From Panicum virgatum (lineage: Eukaryota > Streptophyta > Magnoliopsida > Poales > Poaceae), in NCBI RefSeq assembly GCF_016808335.1, contig NC_053149.1:56535922-56599921 (forward strand): 64,000 nt of DNA, read 5' to 3'. The first letter of the stretch is position 1. Each line of letters opens with the position of its first letter. The notes under the pieces are model-generated. The model searched no databases. It saw only the letters and a list, made by a program, of their open reading frames with translations, and had not been told where the DNA came from. The position numbers and the translations under genes are program-made. Of the stretch, positions 22,471 through 34,816 are shown piece after piece.

Positions 22471-25400
22471 CATCATCGGCAACACCCGCTTCTACAAGGT
22501 GCTCATGGACGGAGGCAGCGGCCTCAACATCACGTACGCCCCAACCTTGGAGCTCATGGGGATCGGACTAGACAAGCTTCGCCCCAGCAAGTCGCCATTC
22601 CATGGCGTTGCGCCGGGGAAGCGAGTCCAACCCCTCGGCCAGATCGATCTGCCTGTGTGCTTCGGCACAGCAGCCAACTTCCGCAAGGAGGTACTCACTT
22701 TCGAGGTGGTGGGATTTCGAGGGTCCTATCATGCCATCCTTGGTCGTCCTTGCTACAGCCAAGTTTATGGCCGTCCCCAACTACACCTACCTCAAACTCA
22801 AAATGCCGGGTCCAAAGGGCGTCATCACCATTGGCTCTTCGTTCGAGCACGCCTACGAGTGCGACGTTGAGTGCGTTGAGCGCGCGGAAGCTCAAGCGGA
22901 GGATGAGGCCCTCGCAGCCACCCTCGACAAAATGGCGAGCGAGGCCTTAGACTCCACGCACCGACATGCCGGGAGCTTCGAGCCCGCCGAGGGTATCAAG
23001 AAAGTACCCCTCGACCCAAGCCACTCCGACGACAAGGTGTTGCAGATCAGCGCCACCCTTGACGACAAATAGGAAGTGGTGCTCGTCGATTTCCTCCGCG
23101 CCAACACATATATCTTTGCGTGCAGCCCTGCGGACATGTCTGGCATACCGCAGGAGGTCGCCGAGCACTCTCTTGATGTCCGACCCAACTCCAAGCCGGT
23201 GAAGCAGCGCCTAAGACGCTTCGACGAGCTCAAGCGCCGGGCGATCGGCGAGGAGTTGCAGAAACTTCTGGCAGCCGGATTCATCAAAGAGGTATTCCAT
23301 CCCGAGTGGCTAGCTAACCCAGTATTAGTGAAGAAAAAGAGTGGGAGCTGGAGGATGTGTGTAGACTACACTAGTTTAAATAAGACATGTCCGAAGGTTC
23401 CCTTTCCTTTGCCACGAATCGATCAGATTGTAGACACTACTGCGGGATGTGAGCTCTTGTCCTTTCTTGATGCTTACTCCGGTTACCACCAAATCAAGAT
23501 GAAAGAGTACGACCAGCTCGCAACTTCTTTTATCACACCTTTCGGCATGTACTGCTACATTACGATGCCCTTTGGCCTCAGAAACGCCGGAGCCACCTAT
23601 CAACAGTGTATGCTCCACGTTTTCGGAGACCATCTCGGGCGCAGCGTAGAAGCATATGTCGACGATATCGTTGTGAAATCCAGGAAGACGGATGACCTGG
23701 TTGCTGATCTCAGGATCGCATTCGACTGCCTACGGGCCAAAGGGGTAAAACTAAATCCTGAGAAGTGCGTATTCGGGGTGCCTCGAGGCATGCTCTTGGG
23801 TTTCGTTGTCTCCCAGCGGGGCATCAAACCCAACCCTGACAAAGTCTCGGCCATCACTCGGATGGGACCGATCCGAGACTTGAAGGGGGTACAGAGGGTC
23901 ATGGGATGCCTAGCGTCCCTTAGCCATTTTATCTGGCGTCTCGGCGAGAAAGGCTTACCCCTGTACTGACTCTTGAGGAAAACCGAGCGCTTCACAGTGG
24001 ACCCCCGAAGCTCAAGAAGCCCTCGAAAGGCTGAAGGCATCTCTCACTCGAGCTCCCATTCTCACACCGCCTACGGACGGTGAGCCCCTCTATCTGTACG
24101 TAGCCGCGACGACCCAAGTGGTCAGCGCGGTGATCGTGGTCGAAAGACAAGAGGAGGGCCATGCTCAGCCCGTCCAATGACCAGTGTATTACATCAGCGA
24201 GGTGTTGTCTGAAACTAAGACGCGCTATCCACAGATTCAAAAACTGCTCTACGCAGTGGTTTTGGCTCGGCGCAAGCTGCGCCACTACTTCGAGGCTCAC
24301 CCCTGTCACCGTGGTCTCATCTTTCCCCTTGGGAGAGATAGCTCGCAACCGGGAAGCCGAGGGTAGAATTGCCAAATGGTCTGTAGAGCTGATGGGAGAA
24401 ACACTCACTTACGCCCCTCAGCAAGGCAATCAAGTCCCAAATCTTGGCTGACTTCGTGGCTGAGTGGACGGACACTCAGCTACCCCCATCGCAAATCCAG
24501 GGCGAATGCTGGACTATGTACTTCGACGGGTCGGTGATGAAAACCGGCGCCGGTGCCGGCCTCCTCTTCATCTCATCCCTCGGCGAACATATACGGTACG
24601 TAATCCGTTTGCATTTCCCTGCTTCGAACAACATGGCGGAGTATGAGGCCCTCCTTGGTGGCCTCCGCATTGCCATCGAACTTGGCGTCAAACGCCTCGA
24701 CATACGCGGGGACTCTCAACTTGTCGTCGATCAAGTCATGAAGGAGTCTAGCTGTCACGACCCGAAGATGGAGGCGTACTGCAACGCAGTACGCCGCCTC
24801 GAGGACAAGTTCGACGGCCTTGAGCTCAATCATGTCCCGCGCAAGTATAACGAGGACGCCGACGAACTGGCCAAGATAGCTTCAGGGCGGACCACCGTCC
24901 CCCCGAACGTCTTCGCTCGCGACATCTCCAAGCCCTCCAGTCGAGTTCAATCAACCGACGGAGCCAAGCCCCTCGTCCGCCGGGCCCTCCGGCGGGAACC
25001 CCCCGGCGGACTGGGGTCGAGCCCATGGACTTTGACCTCGGGACCACCTCCTCGGACGAGGCCGAAGCAATGGAAGTTGACGAGGCCCCCACTTCGCAAG
25101 ACTGGCGCGTCCAGTACCTCGACTGGATAGTTCGAGGGATCTTACCCTCGGACCACGCTCAGGCGCGACGCCTCGCCAGGTGGGCCAAGTCCTTCGTCCT
25201 AATCGACAATGAGCTACACAAGCATGGCCCCTCGGGTGTCCTGCAACGATGCATCCCCATCCCCGAGGTTAAGGAGCTGATCCGCGACATCCATGCTGGC
25301 GTCTGCGGCCACCACGCCGCGCCACGCACCCTCGTGGGTAACGCGTTTCGGCAAGGCTTTTACTGGCCCATCGCGGTCGCCGACGCCACTGACGTCGTAC

Positions 25401-26338
25401 GGACTTGCGAGGGTTGCCAATTCTACGCTCGAAAAACACACCTCCCGGCTCATGCCCTGCGGACGATCCCCATCACATGGCCGTTTGCTGTGTGGGGACT
25501 GGACCTCGTCGGTCCGCTAAAAAAGGCGCCCGGGGGCTTCACCCACTTGCTGGTGGCGGTCGACAAATTCTCCAAGTGGATCGAGGCTCGACCCATCGGC
25601 AAGATCAAATCCGAGCAAGCAGTCCAATTCTTCACTGACATCGTCTTCAGGTTCGGGGTCCCGAACTCGATCATCACCGACAACGACACCCAGTTCACAG
25701 GCAAGAAGTTCTTGGCGTTCTGCGACAGCTTCCACATACGTGTGGACTGGTCGGCTGTGGCACACCCGCAGACGAACGGGCAAGTGGAGCGTGCCAACGG
25801 CAGGATCCTACAAGGACTAAAGCCAAGAATCTTCAACAAGCTGAACAAGTTTGGCCGGAGGTGGCTCACGGAGCTACCCTCGGTCATCTGGAGCCTGAGG
25901 ACGACCACGAGCAGAGCCACGGGCTTTTCTCCGTTCTTCCTGGTCTATGGTGCCGAGGCTATCCTCCCCACTGACTTGGAGTACGGATCGCTGAGGCTCA
26001 AGGCATATCAAGAGCAACGAAACCAGCGAGCTCGCGAAGACTCGCTGGACCAAGTGGACGAGGCTCGAGACATGGCGCTCCTCCACTCTGCGCGCTACCA
26101 GCAGTCCTTGCGAAGGTATCAAGCGCAGAGGGTCCGGCGCCGAGACCTCAACGAAGGGGACTTGGTGCTAAGGCTTCGACAAGACAACAGGGGCTGCCAA
26201 AAGCTCTCACCTCCATGGGAAGGACCGTACATAATCGCCAAGGTGCTCAAGCCCGGCACGTACAAGCTGGCCAACGAAAAAGGCGAAGTCCTCACCAACG
26301 CTTGGAATATACAACAGCTACGTCGTTTTTATCCCTAG
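22471..26338 (+). pseudogene. Gypsy pol: protease, RT, RNase H, second RNase H, integrase, broken
   Basis: Protease has the active-site MDGGSG at about 22505-22522. A one-base insertion near 22756, TAG 23070, TGA 23967, insertions near 23994, 24303 and 24426, TGA 24178, and insertions near 24938 and 25014 break the frame. RT (about 23180-23960) is open with catalytic YVDD at 23655-23666. The RT-linked RNase H is mostly in the disrupted part (23970-24440). A second RNase H-like domain (24444-24890) keeps YFDGS, AEYEALLGGL, GDSQLVVDQV and DADELAK. Integrase (25200-26338) has HAGVCGHH...CEGC, then D in GLDLVGP, D in TDNDTQF and E in NGQVERANG, and ends RRFYP. RT and integrase catalytic residues are all present, so only frame integrity is lost. 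Confidence 0.92.
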
Positions 26339-26926
26339 AAATTTCAAGTTTTTTGTGCATTTGCTCGTACTTGTATCTTCAATTTCCCGAAATAATAAAG
26401 TACGCTTTACTGGCTTGTTTTTGGGAACCGTCTGGGCCCTCGAAGGCTAGGATGCACGTTAACACTAAGGTACGCCCGGCTTTACCCTCGGCAAAGCCGA
26501 GCCTCCCTCGGGGGCTATTACGGGAGGAACCCCCGAACGTCCCCAAAAAGTCGCCAACGTTTTTCGAAATATTTCCGTCTCGACCCTAAGTTTCTCGTAT
26601 CCTCGGAAAAAATAGACGCGAGGCGTAAGCAACTACGGTACGGGGCCGGCCGAGTTGAGGGGCCGCCTACGCCTCCGGGATACGGCACCCCCCTCACCAC
26701 CCTACGCCTACGTTGCTTATGAACGAGAACTTCCACGCAGATGTTTATCTAAGTCGCATACGAAGAACACGGAAATAAAGTAAAGAAACACAGGCTCGAA
26801 CACACAAGGCCTCGACGGGCCACACATTCAAATTATGAAATCTCTTATACTCATAGGATGCGATAACAAAGTGCGACTATGACATAAACACTAATCTATT
26901 TACATGGGCTTCGAGGCCCAACTGTT
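26339..26926 (+). other. Gypsy spacer after pol
   Basis: Non-coding. It contains a purine-rich CCTCGGGGGCTA at about 26507-26518, the same string as the 3' polypurine tract, and the converging 3' ends of pol and the antisense gene. Confidence 0.6.
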
Positions 26927-29900
26927 CTACAGGCTACCATCCCCCCCTTGCGGGTCTTCAGGGGCGTCGAATTCGGCGATGGGAGGGATGTCCGCCTCGA
27001 GCTTCTCGGCAAGGACAGTGGCAAACTCCTCCGCGGCCGCGTCGGCTTCATCCAAGATGGCCGATGCGGCGTCCGCGTCAGCATCATCGGGCACGACGTA
27101 CCCCGACGACACCTTCTGGAGATCCATGAGGTAATGCGTCGAGGCCACGGCGAGGGCCCGTAGGACACCGAGGCGGAAGGTACTCTTGGCGTGTTCGGCA
27201 ATCCGGCCGCCTAGCGCGCGCAGGCGGCTGATCACCGAACTGCCCGAGACGGCACCTTCCCCCTCGAGCTCTTGACACACGCTCACGGCGGTCTGCTCCA
27301 GCTCAGCAAACTCCATCTGTGCCGCCGTGAGCGCGGTGTGGACCGCTTCCTTCGCCGCGGTCTCGTCCGCCACCTTTTGCCTCAGCTCTGAGTAAAGGAA
27401 ATCAACATTAGCTACGAAAAGAAACAAATCGACGGAAAATCGAAGGTACTCACCCGACATGTTCTTCTGCGCCTCCTCCCTCTGGGAACGGGCGGCCTCC
27501 TCGAGTGAGGACAAGGATGCTTCTTTTTCCTTAAGGCTAGCCCCCATGTTCTGGCGGGCCACCTCCCTCTCTTCAAGGGCCACACCCTGTTCCTGGAGGG
27601 TCCCGGCGAGCGCAACCACGGCCACCTCTTTGTGGAGGAGCTCGGCCTTCTGCTGCTCGAGAGTGGCGCTGAGGCGTTGCAGCTCAGCGCTCTGCGCCTC
27701 AGCCTCCCGAGCTCTTTCCTCGAGCACCGTCCGAAGGCACTGCAGCTTGGCGGTTTGGGCCTCGGCCTCTCGGGCCTTCTGCTCCGCTGCCGCCCTCTGG
27801 GCGTCCCGCTCATCGGTGACCCGGGCCAGTTCCTCCTCCAGCGCCTGCTGACGCACTCCCAGATCAGCCATCTTTGTATTGGCGTCGATGTTTTTGAGCA
27901 CCAGCTCGGCGTTGTGTTGCCCGAGCTGGCTCATCTGGGAGTATAGCTGGTTCATCTCGACGCTCTTTTGGCGCGAGATTTCCCTCAGCTGCTGCAAAGG
28001 GGGACGGCGTGGGTGAAGACACGCAAAAACTAAAACCAAATCCGATCAATTTTCGGCGGGAAATATTTACCTGGCTGACCTGGTAATCCGCGTTCTGATG
28101 AAGCTGATAAGCGCGGTCGAGGGCCTGCAAGATCTCGTGCCCAACGCCCATCTGCTTGTTCCAGGCCTCCTCCTCCTCCTGCTCCTTGCGAAGGAACTCT
28201 GAGGGGACACCGGACGGGACGATAACCCCGAGGTGGCTCCCCTCCGACGCCCCCGCTTCGAGCACGCCCGCGCTGGCCGACGCGAACTCGCAATATGTGC
28301 GGCGGCGCTCGCCGCAGCAGCGGGGTCGATATCCATCGAGTCCCCGTACTCCTCACTGCTGTCTGGCAGCTCCACCACCGCCGTTGCGCCCTCCTGCGCC
28401 GAGGGCACGGGCACTATCGCGACGGTACCCTCGTCCCGGGCCTCGGTGGGCTCCGAGATGGGGGCTCCTTCTATCTCTGGCGCCTCTTGCGCCATGTCCT
28501 CTGCGAGGCCCTCGCCCTCGATCCTCGGGGGCTCGAAGATGAGGGTCTCCTCCGCAGCTTGGCCGGCAGGGCGCTCCTGCGCGCCCCCGCCAGTTTCTCC
28601 TTCTATGTCCGGTCGGGCGGCGCTGTCTGCGTCGCCCTGACCGGCCTCAACATCAATGACCGCTTGGGCGGCACCACCGGCGTCGCCCTCCTTCTCCCGG
28701 GATTGTTGCGCCGCCTGGGCCCCTCGGGCCACGGCCTCCCGTAGCCTAGCGGCCGCCGCCTCGAGATCCACGGCAGGAGGTGGCTGCGGCGCCGTGTGCG
28801 GAGTGCTACGAGCCCCGGTCTTGAGAGCCTTGACCGGGGCAAGCCGCACTGCATCCTTGGCAACGGCCCCGGGGCTGGAGATCAAGAGACGCGAGTTGAG
28901 CAGGATCGAGAAATTCGCCAAATATGTGACAAAAACGAGATCCGAAATACTTACCCAGATCGAGCGCTCATACTCCGCTTCCTCATGGCGGTCTTTCGGC
29001 CTCGGGGCATCGTGCTATCCCTCGAAGACTGCCCCGAAGCCGCCCCCCTCGTGTCGGCCCGATGGCTCGAGGCAGCCAGCGCGGACGACTCCTCTCCCGC
29101 CGCGGCCTCGTGGCCACGGATCAGCACTTGGGGCGCAGGCGACTCCTCGCCGGCCGCCGGCGAGGATGACCCCCGCGCCGCACCGTCGAGGGAGAGGTCC
29201 GCCAAAGACCCCCCTGCGGCCCTTGGCTCCTCTCGCGCCACGGTCGCTCCCTCTTCCTCATCCCATAGGTAGAACGGTGGGGGGCTCGCGCCCCCCCCCC
29301 CCCCGTCCCCCCTCGGAGCGTGGTCCTCGGCGTCCGAGGCCTCCTCCTCGTCCTCCTCCGAGGACTCAGGTGTGGCGGGCTGCGGCTTCCCCTCTGCCCG
29401 AGCGAGCTGGCGCGCTTTGTCATGCGCCGCCTTCCTTTTCCTCTTCCTCTCGGCCTTTGCCTCCGTCGCGTCCTTCCGCCTCTTCATCTTCTCCGCGTGG
29501 AGGCGATTGATCAGGCGCTGTTCTGGGGCCGGGGGCCTCGAGATGCCACACCTCAACCCCTATACAACACACCCGAGATGGGGTCAGGAAAAGGGAACTA
29601 CATGATACACGACGAGTTCGAAGCCAAAACTCACCAGGGAAATATACCCCGGCTCGGGGCGCATCTTGATCCTCCAAAGATCCGCGGGATCTTGGGGAAA
29701 ATCCGCCACCGCGTACTTTGCCCTCCGGGCGGCGTTGGTGTGGGAGAGAAGCTTGCTCGACGTCCTCGAGCCCTCGACCTTGCTCCCGGGGGCAAGCTGG
29801 TAAATCAGCAGGGCCCTCTCCACGAGAGGGATCACCCTCTGCCGGTGAAAGTTTGCGATGACGGCCGCCGCTGTCAACCCCTTCCTCGCCAAACGCGCCA

Positions 29901-30549
29901 GCGCATCGGTGAGGCCCTCGAGCTTGGCTTGTTGCGCCGGGGGCGACACCCCCCAGTCCCACTTCGCCGGACGCTCCCGAAGAACCTTGTTGGTAAACGC
30001 CGGGAGCGCGCCACTGAAGTTCCGAAGGTAGAACCACCCTCGGCTCCACCCGGAGTTGTTTGTCGTCATCTTGCTTGTGATGTAAAGGTTCCTCCGGTTC
30101 GGGCGGACATGGAGCGTCAGGCCGCCCGCGCGCGCGAACCGCCTCGGCTGGTTCCGCGCGTTTTCAACGAAGAGCTCGCCGCGGAACAGGTGGATCCAGA
30201 GATCTCAGTGGACGTCGATGCCGAGGTACCCCTCACAGACGGCGACGAAGACCGCCGCCTGCGAGATGGAGTTGGGGCTGAAGTTGTGCAGCTCCACTCC
30301 GTAGTACTCGCACAGGGCCCTCATGAACTTGCTGACGGGGACGCCGAAGCCCCGTTCGTGGAGGCGCACGAAGCTTACGACGTAGCCCTGCGGGGGCCTC
30401 GGCTCGGTCTCGTCCGGGTGCGGGGAAATCCACGCCGGAGCCCCCAAGTCCGGGTTCCGCGGCAGCAGCCGCTCGGCGACCAGCTGCTCCAGCACCGCCT
30501 CGGTGGCGGAGGACTTTCCCCATGGCAAGGGCTCCTGGATGTCCGACAT
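26927..30549 (-). CDS. Antisense multi-exon gene inside the Gypsy element (putative gypsy-type transposon protein)
   Basis: Start ATG 30549 (MSDIQEPLPWG); stop at 26927. Proposed exons: 30549-29635, about 29556-28955, 28874-28071, 27991-27454, 27387-26927. Introns show GTGAGT, GTAAGT, GTAAAT and GTGAGT donors and AG acceptors, with CAGCAG alternatives at 27991/27988. The N-terminal part (VSFVRLHERGFGVPVSKFM, ALCEYYGVELHNFSPNSIS) matches the 'Putative gypsy type transposon' family (PF04195 type) of unknown function. The middle is Lys-rich then acidic; the C-terminal half is a long coiled coil (REAEAQTAKLQ-like heptads, 27990-27460). Lesions: TGA at 30205-30207 where Trp is expected, unresolved phase between exons 1 and 2, and a frameshift near 28270. 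Extra antisense ORFs are known in Tat elements. Probably a pseudogene in this copy. Confidence 0.75.
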
Positions 30550-30760
30550 CTCCGAGAGTCGAGGGGGGATGCGAAAAGGAAGGCTCCGAAATGGCTAAGT
30601 CTCTCTCTCTCTTTCTCCTTTCTCCTTCTCGCTCTTGGCTATGGGTTCAGGAGGCGACGGAGGCGGAGAAGGCGAAACAGGATGAAGGCAAATGGCCAGG
30701 TGAACCCAAAACACCCACTTTCTCTTCATATTTATTCACCTAGTCGGGCGCATCCGTAGC
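30550..30760 (-). promoter_or_regulatory. Candidate promoter of the antisense gene
   Basis: On the minus strand, ATAAATATGA (30726-30735) lies about 180 bp upstream of ATG 30549 and is followed by a purine-rich AGAGAGAGAG leader (about 30600-30615). TATA plus GA-rich leader is a plausible plant promoter. Position only. Confidence 0.35.
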
Positions 30761-33160
30761 CACGGCCTAAATCTACCGCATTGAATGCAGTAGATTTTGC
30801 CATCGCTGACGGATGGGCCCCACGACCGCGGAGTCCCCCACGCGCGCACACCGCAATAAATGCGGCACGATAACCGGCGGGCGCGGCGCGACTGTTGCGC
30901 TATCCCATCCGTCAGCCGCCTCCCACGCCGCTTCGTCTGCCCGAGGCTGTCGCCTGAAAAGGCGCGCCCACACAGTGCCGCACAAATCGGGCCACGCCGC
31001 CCGCTACCGGCGGAAGACCCGCACACACGCGTGGTTCGCGACTCTGCGACATTTTCAGATCACGACGGAATATTCCTTCATGGGGTCTCTTTACCCTCGA
31101 AGGAATCGCATTTCGAGGCCTTACTGATCAGGGGTTCGAAGCCTGGCCCTTCGGGGGGATCGACAGGCGCCCCAGATCACCGGAGTCAGGGACTGCAGGG
31201 ATGTGCCGTACAAGCTACCCTCGAACGCGGAGTTCGAGACATCCTACGCAGCGTTCAGGGCCAGTCGAGGGTGCCTAGAAGGGGGATCCCATCGAGGGAG
31301 AGCATCGAGCCCTCGAACCCTACCGAATGGGTTCGAGCCCCGCCTAGCGAACCCTCGCGAGCGCTTTATGAGACGTGTCTATGGACCACGAGCCGACCCC
31401 TATCGAACGGGGCACGGACGTCCGCTTGAACAACCCGCTAATAGCTCACAGAAGCAGCCATAGCTCGCGGCCCGGGCATGGGTAGCATGGTGTGCTTCAC
31501 CCCTCCTCCCTGCGGAAGGGCGACGAGGGTCGTAATCAAAGTCAAGGGTTCCCCTGAACGCCTTCACACGGGCCTGGGCTCGGGGGCTCCCCACACGCCA
31601 CGGTACAAACCACACCCTCGAATAAGTCGACGACCGTCCATTGTGAAGCTCCATGTGTCTGATCAAACCCTCCGCTATTAACGTACGCTCCCCTAATGGC
31701 TAAGCTGAACGCCGGGTCATTGTACCAGCACTAAGAATGCCGAGGCCGGCTGAAAAAGTGCCGATGCCGGCTGAAAAAGACGCTGGACGGCCATCCCAGT
31801 AAAGCTACCCAGTGGGACAACGTTTGCAGCCCTTGGACGAGCACAAACGCTCCTCCAAGGCCTCGGGGGCTACACCCGCGGGTGCGCTGACGCGCCCCCG
31901 CGAAGGAGACTTCACACATATTCGAGGGTCGTAACTCTATGTACACCCCTATACCCTCGGTAATCCTCCCCGCAGAGGAGAAAGGGGACTTTATTGCTCA
32001 ATGCGAATAAAGATTACAAACGGTTACCGGTGCGAAGCCATCGAAAGATACAAACACGTTGCCACCTACGTGGCAATTTTCCCTGTCTTGGGGAGGAGCG
32101 GGCGACGAAGAAAGGCACCGGGCCCCTAGCTGACGCAACAGCGAGGCTGCTAGGGATGCGAGGACCAGCCCCCAGACCACACGGGTCCAGCGGGATGCTT
32201 TCCTCGCAAGCCTTCTTCTAGCGTCTCCTCCACCGAAGACCATGCGGGGGGTCGAGCTGGCGGACAGCGCCCTCCGCACCGTCTCCCCGAGAGCAACCTT
32301 GTCGCCTGGGGGGACGATGCAAAGAACAGCCGCCCAACCTGGCACGAACGCCATGGTCAGGCGTCTCCATCTCCCTTCAGGCTAGGGGACATCGCAGAAG
32401 CAGGATCCCACGGGCCCAATGCTCTTCTGCTGATCCCACTAAACCTAAGGGATGGAGCGCACGCCCACTCCGGTCTTCCCCAACCGCTCGCAAGCATTCC
32501 TCTAGCGCCAAAAGCCTAAAAAAGCCAGGCCACCCCATCTGGGGGCTGGTCACAAAAAGACAAAGGAAACATTACAAGAGTTGGGCAACGCTGGAAGAAA
32601 GAGCTGGGAGGATGGAGAAGAAAGGGAACCCCACGACCCCTATTTATAGCTGCGCCGGGCACAAAGCTTCATGATTGGCGAAGAGCGGAGGCTTGTATCG
32701 TCCGTGACGACGCGGCACTCCACGAACAGAGGATGCCCTCGGTCACCGCGCCGAGAAGCGACCGAACGAAATAAAGCAGAGCTGAGCCCCTGGACGCCAA
32801 GCGGTGCAGCGTTGGCTCTGGCCGGCTGCCCTCGAACGGCGCGCCGCAAGGCGACCAGGAACGCCGGGGCCAAGGCCCTGCGTGCGGGGCAGCGCGACTG
32901 AAAGCGCCAGCTGCCAAGCATCGGGCGCCACCGTCGCCCTGGCCCCCCTCAGCACACGGACACGTTTCGACGTTCAAACAAACAAACAAAAGGGCACGCG
33001 CCTCGAGCACCCTGCCCGCAGGCGCACTACCCCGTCTGACGAGTTGTCACATCCGCCGGGCCGGCGCCCAGGCGCGCCTGGCGGGGGCATGGCAGTCTCC
33101 GATCACATCAAGGGAGAAATCGCCGAAATACCCTTTGGCCGAATCCCTTGACTCGACCAA
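30761..33160. other. Gypsy 3' non-coding region
   Basis: GC-rich with no ORF of recognised family. It holds scattered CCCTCGA strings and CTCGGGGGCT purine tracts at about 31577 and 31859, like the 3' PPT. A CTATTTATAG at about 32638-32647 is a possible TATA on either strand. Confidence 0.5.
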
Positions 33161-33175
33161 AGCCTCGGGGGCTAC
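33161..33175 (+). other. Polypurine tract region of the Gypsy element
   Basis: GCCTCGGGGGCTAC immediately precedes the 3' LTR and is the usual PPT of this type of grass element. Confidence 0.85.
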
Positions 33176-34615
33176 TGTCGGGTATCACAATTAGGGACAC
33201 CCTAATCGGGGTACTAAGACCGCTTTTAAAAAAACACAAACACCTGTTAAAGCAACTGGGCCCACGAAGGCCCACGGCCTGCTTCCCGTCCGGAGGAAAG
33301 GAAAGGACTCAAAGAAGCCCAGCGTACGGCCCATTCACATTCCCCTCGAACCCACTGAACAATCTCCTGCCTCGTTCGAGGGTCCCTCTCGGTTCCGCTG
33401 GGCAATCTCCGTCTCGCTCGAGGGTAGCGAAACTACCCCCGAGCAGAAAACCAATCTCCGCCTCGCTCAAGGGTAGCGGATATACCCTCGAGCGGGTGAC
33501 TCATTCTCCGCCTCGCTCGAGGGCTCCCTTCGGGACCCTCGATCACGCAACGCACCTCCGCCTCGCTCGAGGGTATCGGATCTACCCTCGAGCGGTGACT
33601 CATCTCCGCCTCGCTCGAGGCCGTCTCTCAGCACAAGGGACAAATGGCCCCGCCGCCCAACCGCTCGCCGTACGAAGGCATTGAAAGCCAGCCACGGCTC
33701 AAAGGACAGGAGTGTCAGGCCACCACTCCCACAGTGGATGTGACCGGGGTCCCATCCGCTGACTTCGGTCACCGCTCCGCCATCCAGAAGGCTGTAGCAG
33801 TACTGTGGGACATGCAACGTGAGACAAGACGGGCCCAGCACGGCCCCCGTTCCTGTTCTGCCGACACCGACCATCCGGACTCACCTCCCACTGGGGAAGG
33901 GGTCCGGTAACTGTCACGTGTCCTCCCGAACGGAGCGCTCAGCGTACACGGACGGGGCCCCGGACCTCCCCTTTTTAGGAGCCCGGGACCTCCACGTGTC
34001 CCCCGGACCTTCTAGTGCGCACGACCGCACTCCGACCAGGGGGTGGCCGTCCCGCGCCATTTCTACCGCCGGGACACTACTGGACGACCGGCGTCATCTT
34101 CGTTGTACCAAGGACGAAATCCGGGACGACAGCGACGCACGCCGCCTTCGCACAGTGTACTTCCTACAGTGTCCGACCACTGTACCCCACGATTCAGGGG
34201 AGGACGGCGACTTCCATGCCCCACTCATGTACGCCGCCCCTCCTTGTGACTATAAAAGGAGGAGGCGGGCTCCCCTTAGCTCTCTCTGGACTCTAGTCTG
34301 CTTGGCCTCTCTGGCTTCTCTCCTCAAGAGGACGCGCAAGGTCTACAGAGCACTCATCTCCACCGACTCCACTCTTAGCCGAGACTTGGGAGCTTCTCTC
34401 CCTCTCTCGCCTCGCTTATACCCCCTACTACAAGCACTCCGGGTGCAAGATAATACAGTGCCCTCGCACACCCCCTTTGCTGGACGTACGGCCCCGCGGC
34501 CGGAACCAGGGTAAACCGTGCGTTACTGTGATTGCCTCTTGCATCATCATCTGGGACGAGAAAACACGCAGCATTCACCAGTTGGGATCCGGGCCCCCGG
34601 GCCGGGACACCGACA
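33176..34615 (+). repeat. 3' LTR of the Gypsy element
   Basis: TGTCGGGTAT to CACCGACA, 1440 bp, followed by CAATG. About seven substitutions and four indels of 1-2 bp separate it from the 5' LTR. Confidence 0.96.
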
Positions 34616-34816
34616 CAATGGTATTGAAGGGTTGAGCCCTACACGGGTTGGGTTGAAATAAGTTTTATGGGTTAGGTTGATATGAAGTATATTTGGGTTG
34701 ATTAAAATGGGTTGTATTAGATAATCGGCTGAGACGGAGCGGGTTTTATGTAAATATGGGTTGGAGTGAGTTGAAATGGATACTTTGTACAAATCATTAT
34801 GGCTATATATAAATAT

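Larger units (their letters stand above)
18341..34615 (+). mobile_element. Gypsy LTR retrotransposon, Tat-like, with antisense gene
   Basis: Two LTRs (1438 and 1440 bp) flank gag, protease, RT, RNase H, a second RNase H-like domain, integrase and a long 3' region with an opposite-strand gene. The duplication CAATG lies at 18336-18340 and 34616-34620. Two RNase H regions before integrase and extra ORFs between pol and the 3' LTR are the hallmark of the Tat group. The LTRs differ by about seven substitutions and four small indels by eye, so insertion is very recent, later than the Copia element. Despite this, gag-pol is broken by several stops and at least seven +1 frameshifts, so movement must have relied on helper proteins, or the shifts are sequence errors. 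Confidence 0.96.
469..34640. mobile_element. Old inverted-repeat DNA element split by both LTR retrotransposons
   Basis: With the two retrotransposons removed, the remaining DNA (about 469-726, 17535-18340, 34621-34640) is bounded by related inverted ends. Read outward to inward, both begin near GGC/GGGC, followed by CCTCAATGCCATTG-like and CATTCTTCAATGC-like blocks. The left end has one extra repeat unit. Repeat-rich inverted ends around a GC-rich core suggest a non-autonomous Mutator-like or foldback element, about 1.1 kb before it was interrupted. I found no clear target-site duplication, so the outer limits are approximate. The core carries a fragment resembling a PPR gene (17800-18140). 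The class assignment is inference; the inverted repeat itself is seen directly. Confidence 0.5.

Noticed and set aside
29290..29303. Run of C as a functional signal
   Set aside because: Homopolymer within a low-complexity Gly codon stretch; a likely site of sequence error rather than a feature.
28233..30759. Plus-strand open frames across the antisense gene
   Set aside because: Mirror frames caused by high GC; the minus strand has the conserved family motif, coiled-coil pattern and splice signals.
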